Shown here in pieces: positions 5,247-5,295 of a stretch of DNA of 5,295 bases (position 1 is its first letter; each line of letters starts with the position of its first letter). Under the pieces are notes generated by a model, which worked only from the letters and a program-made list of their open reading frames with translations, was not told where the DNA came from and did no database searches. The position numbers and the translations under genes were made by a program. This stretch comes from JAJRVH01 sp964505995 (GTDB lineage Bacteria > Pseudomonadota > Zetaproteobacteria > Mariprofundales > Mariprofundaceae): positions 1 through 5,295 of the forward strand of contig CAZDLB010000109.1 in the NCBI GenBank assembly GCA_964505995.1, in the 5' to 3' direction.

Positions 5247-5295
5247 GGCCGGTCTCCTGGCTTGCCGTCGTCCTCGGCCATGCCTGCCTTCCCAT
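5247..5295 (-). ncRNA. Cobalamin riboswitch aptamer, 3' end (partial)
   Basis: The minus strand carries AGCCAGGAGACCGGCC (about 5262-5247), which matches the conserved 3' terminal block of cobalamin (RF00174-type) riboswitches, whose consensus is close to AGcCaGGAgACCtGCC. Upstream, GGGAAGGC at about 5293-5286 resembles the stretch that follows the B12-box region in this family. The 5' half, including the GCCACTG-type box and the P1 5' strand, would lie beyond the window edge, so the ligand-binding core cannot be checked here. The position, about 160 nt upstream of a BtuB-type receptor start, is where this riboswitch normally sits. It should bind adenosyl- or another cobalamin in the nascent mRNA and lower expression of the operon. 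Recognition rests on the motif and context; the family assignment is firm, the exact boundaries are not. Confidence 0.88.

Noticed and set aside
5086..5295. Open frame of 69 codons on the minus strand across the whole leader, ending in ATGA at btuB
   Set aside because: It begins inside the conserved riboswitch motif, has no ribosome-binding site, and its product has no recognisable domain. The RNA structure explains the sequence better than coding does.

Overview
The window is one end of a vitamin B12 (cobalamin) uptake and activation operon, read entirely on the minus strand, so transcription runs from high to low coordinates. The DNA looks G+C-rich by eye. The outer-membrane receptor, TonB-type energiser and signal-peptide-bearing periplasmic binding protein show a Gram-negative cell. 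The gene order btuB, tonB-like, btuF, btuC, btuD, cobO suggests a beta- or gammaproteobacterium, perhaps Rhodocyclales-like; that placement is inferred from general knowledge and was not tested.

Layout in transcription order. Positions 5295-5247 hold the 3' end of a cobalamin riboswitch aptamer; its 5' half lies outside the window. Positions 5246-5090 are its probable expression platform, with a P13-like hairpin, an alternative pairing partner for the aptamer's last strand, and two mutually exclusive foldings around the btuB Shine-Dalgarno. Then come btuB (5089-3164, TonB-dependent outer-membrane receptor), a short dedicated TonB-family protein (about 3159-2581, start codon unusual), btuF (2584-1793, periplasmic binding protein), btuC (1793-852, inner-membrane permease), btuD (855-106, ATPase) and the first 40 codons of a corrinoid adenosyltransferase, cobO/btuR (122 to the window edge).

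The genes after btuB are packed by stop/start overlaps: ATGA at tonB-like/btuF and at btuC/btuD, TAATG at btuF/btuC, and a 17-nt overlap at btuD/cobO. Translation is therefore probably coupled along the message. Together the products would carry cobalamin across the outer membrane (BtuB powered by TonB), through the periplasm (BtuF) and across the inner membrane (BtuC2D2), then convert it to adenosylcobalamin (CobO). The riboswitch would close the loop by repressing uptake when cobalamin is plentiful.

The system itself is a known type. The points most worth a second look are the missing canonical start codon of the TonB-like gene, the visible SD-sequestering switch in the btuB leader, and an alanine where BtuD should carry its Q-loop glutamine. 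No terminator, mobile element, tRNA, rRNA or CRISPR array is visible. Apart from the btuB leader there is no non-coding stretch of any size.
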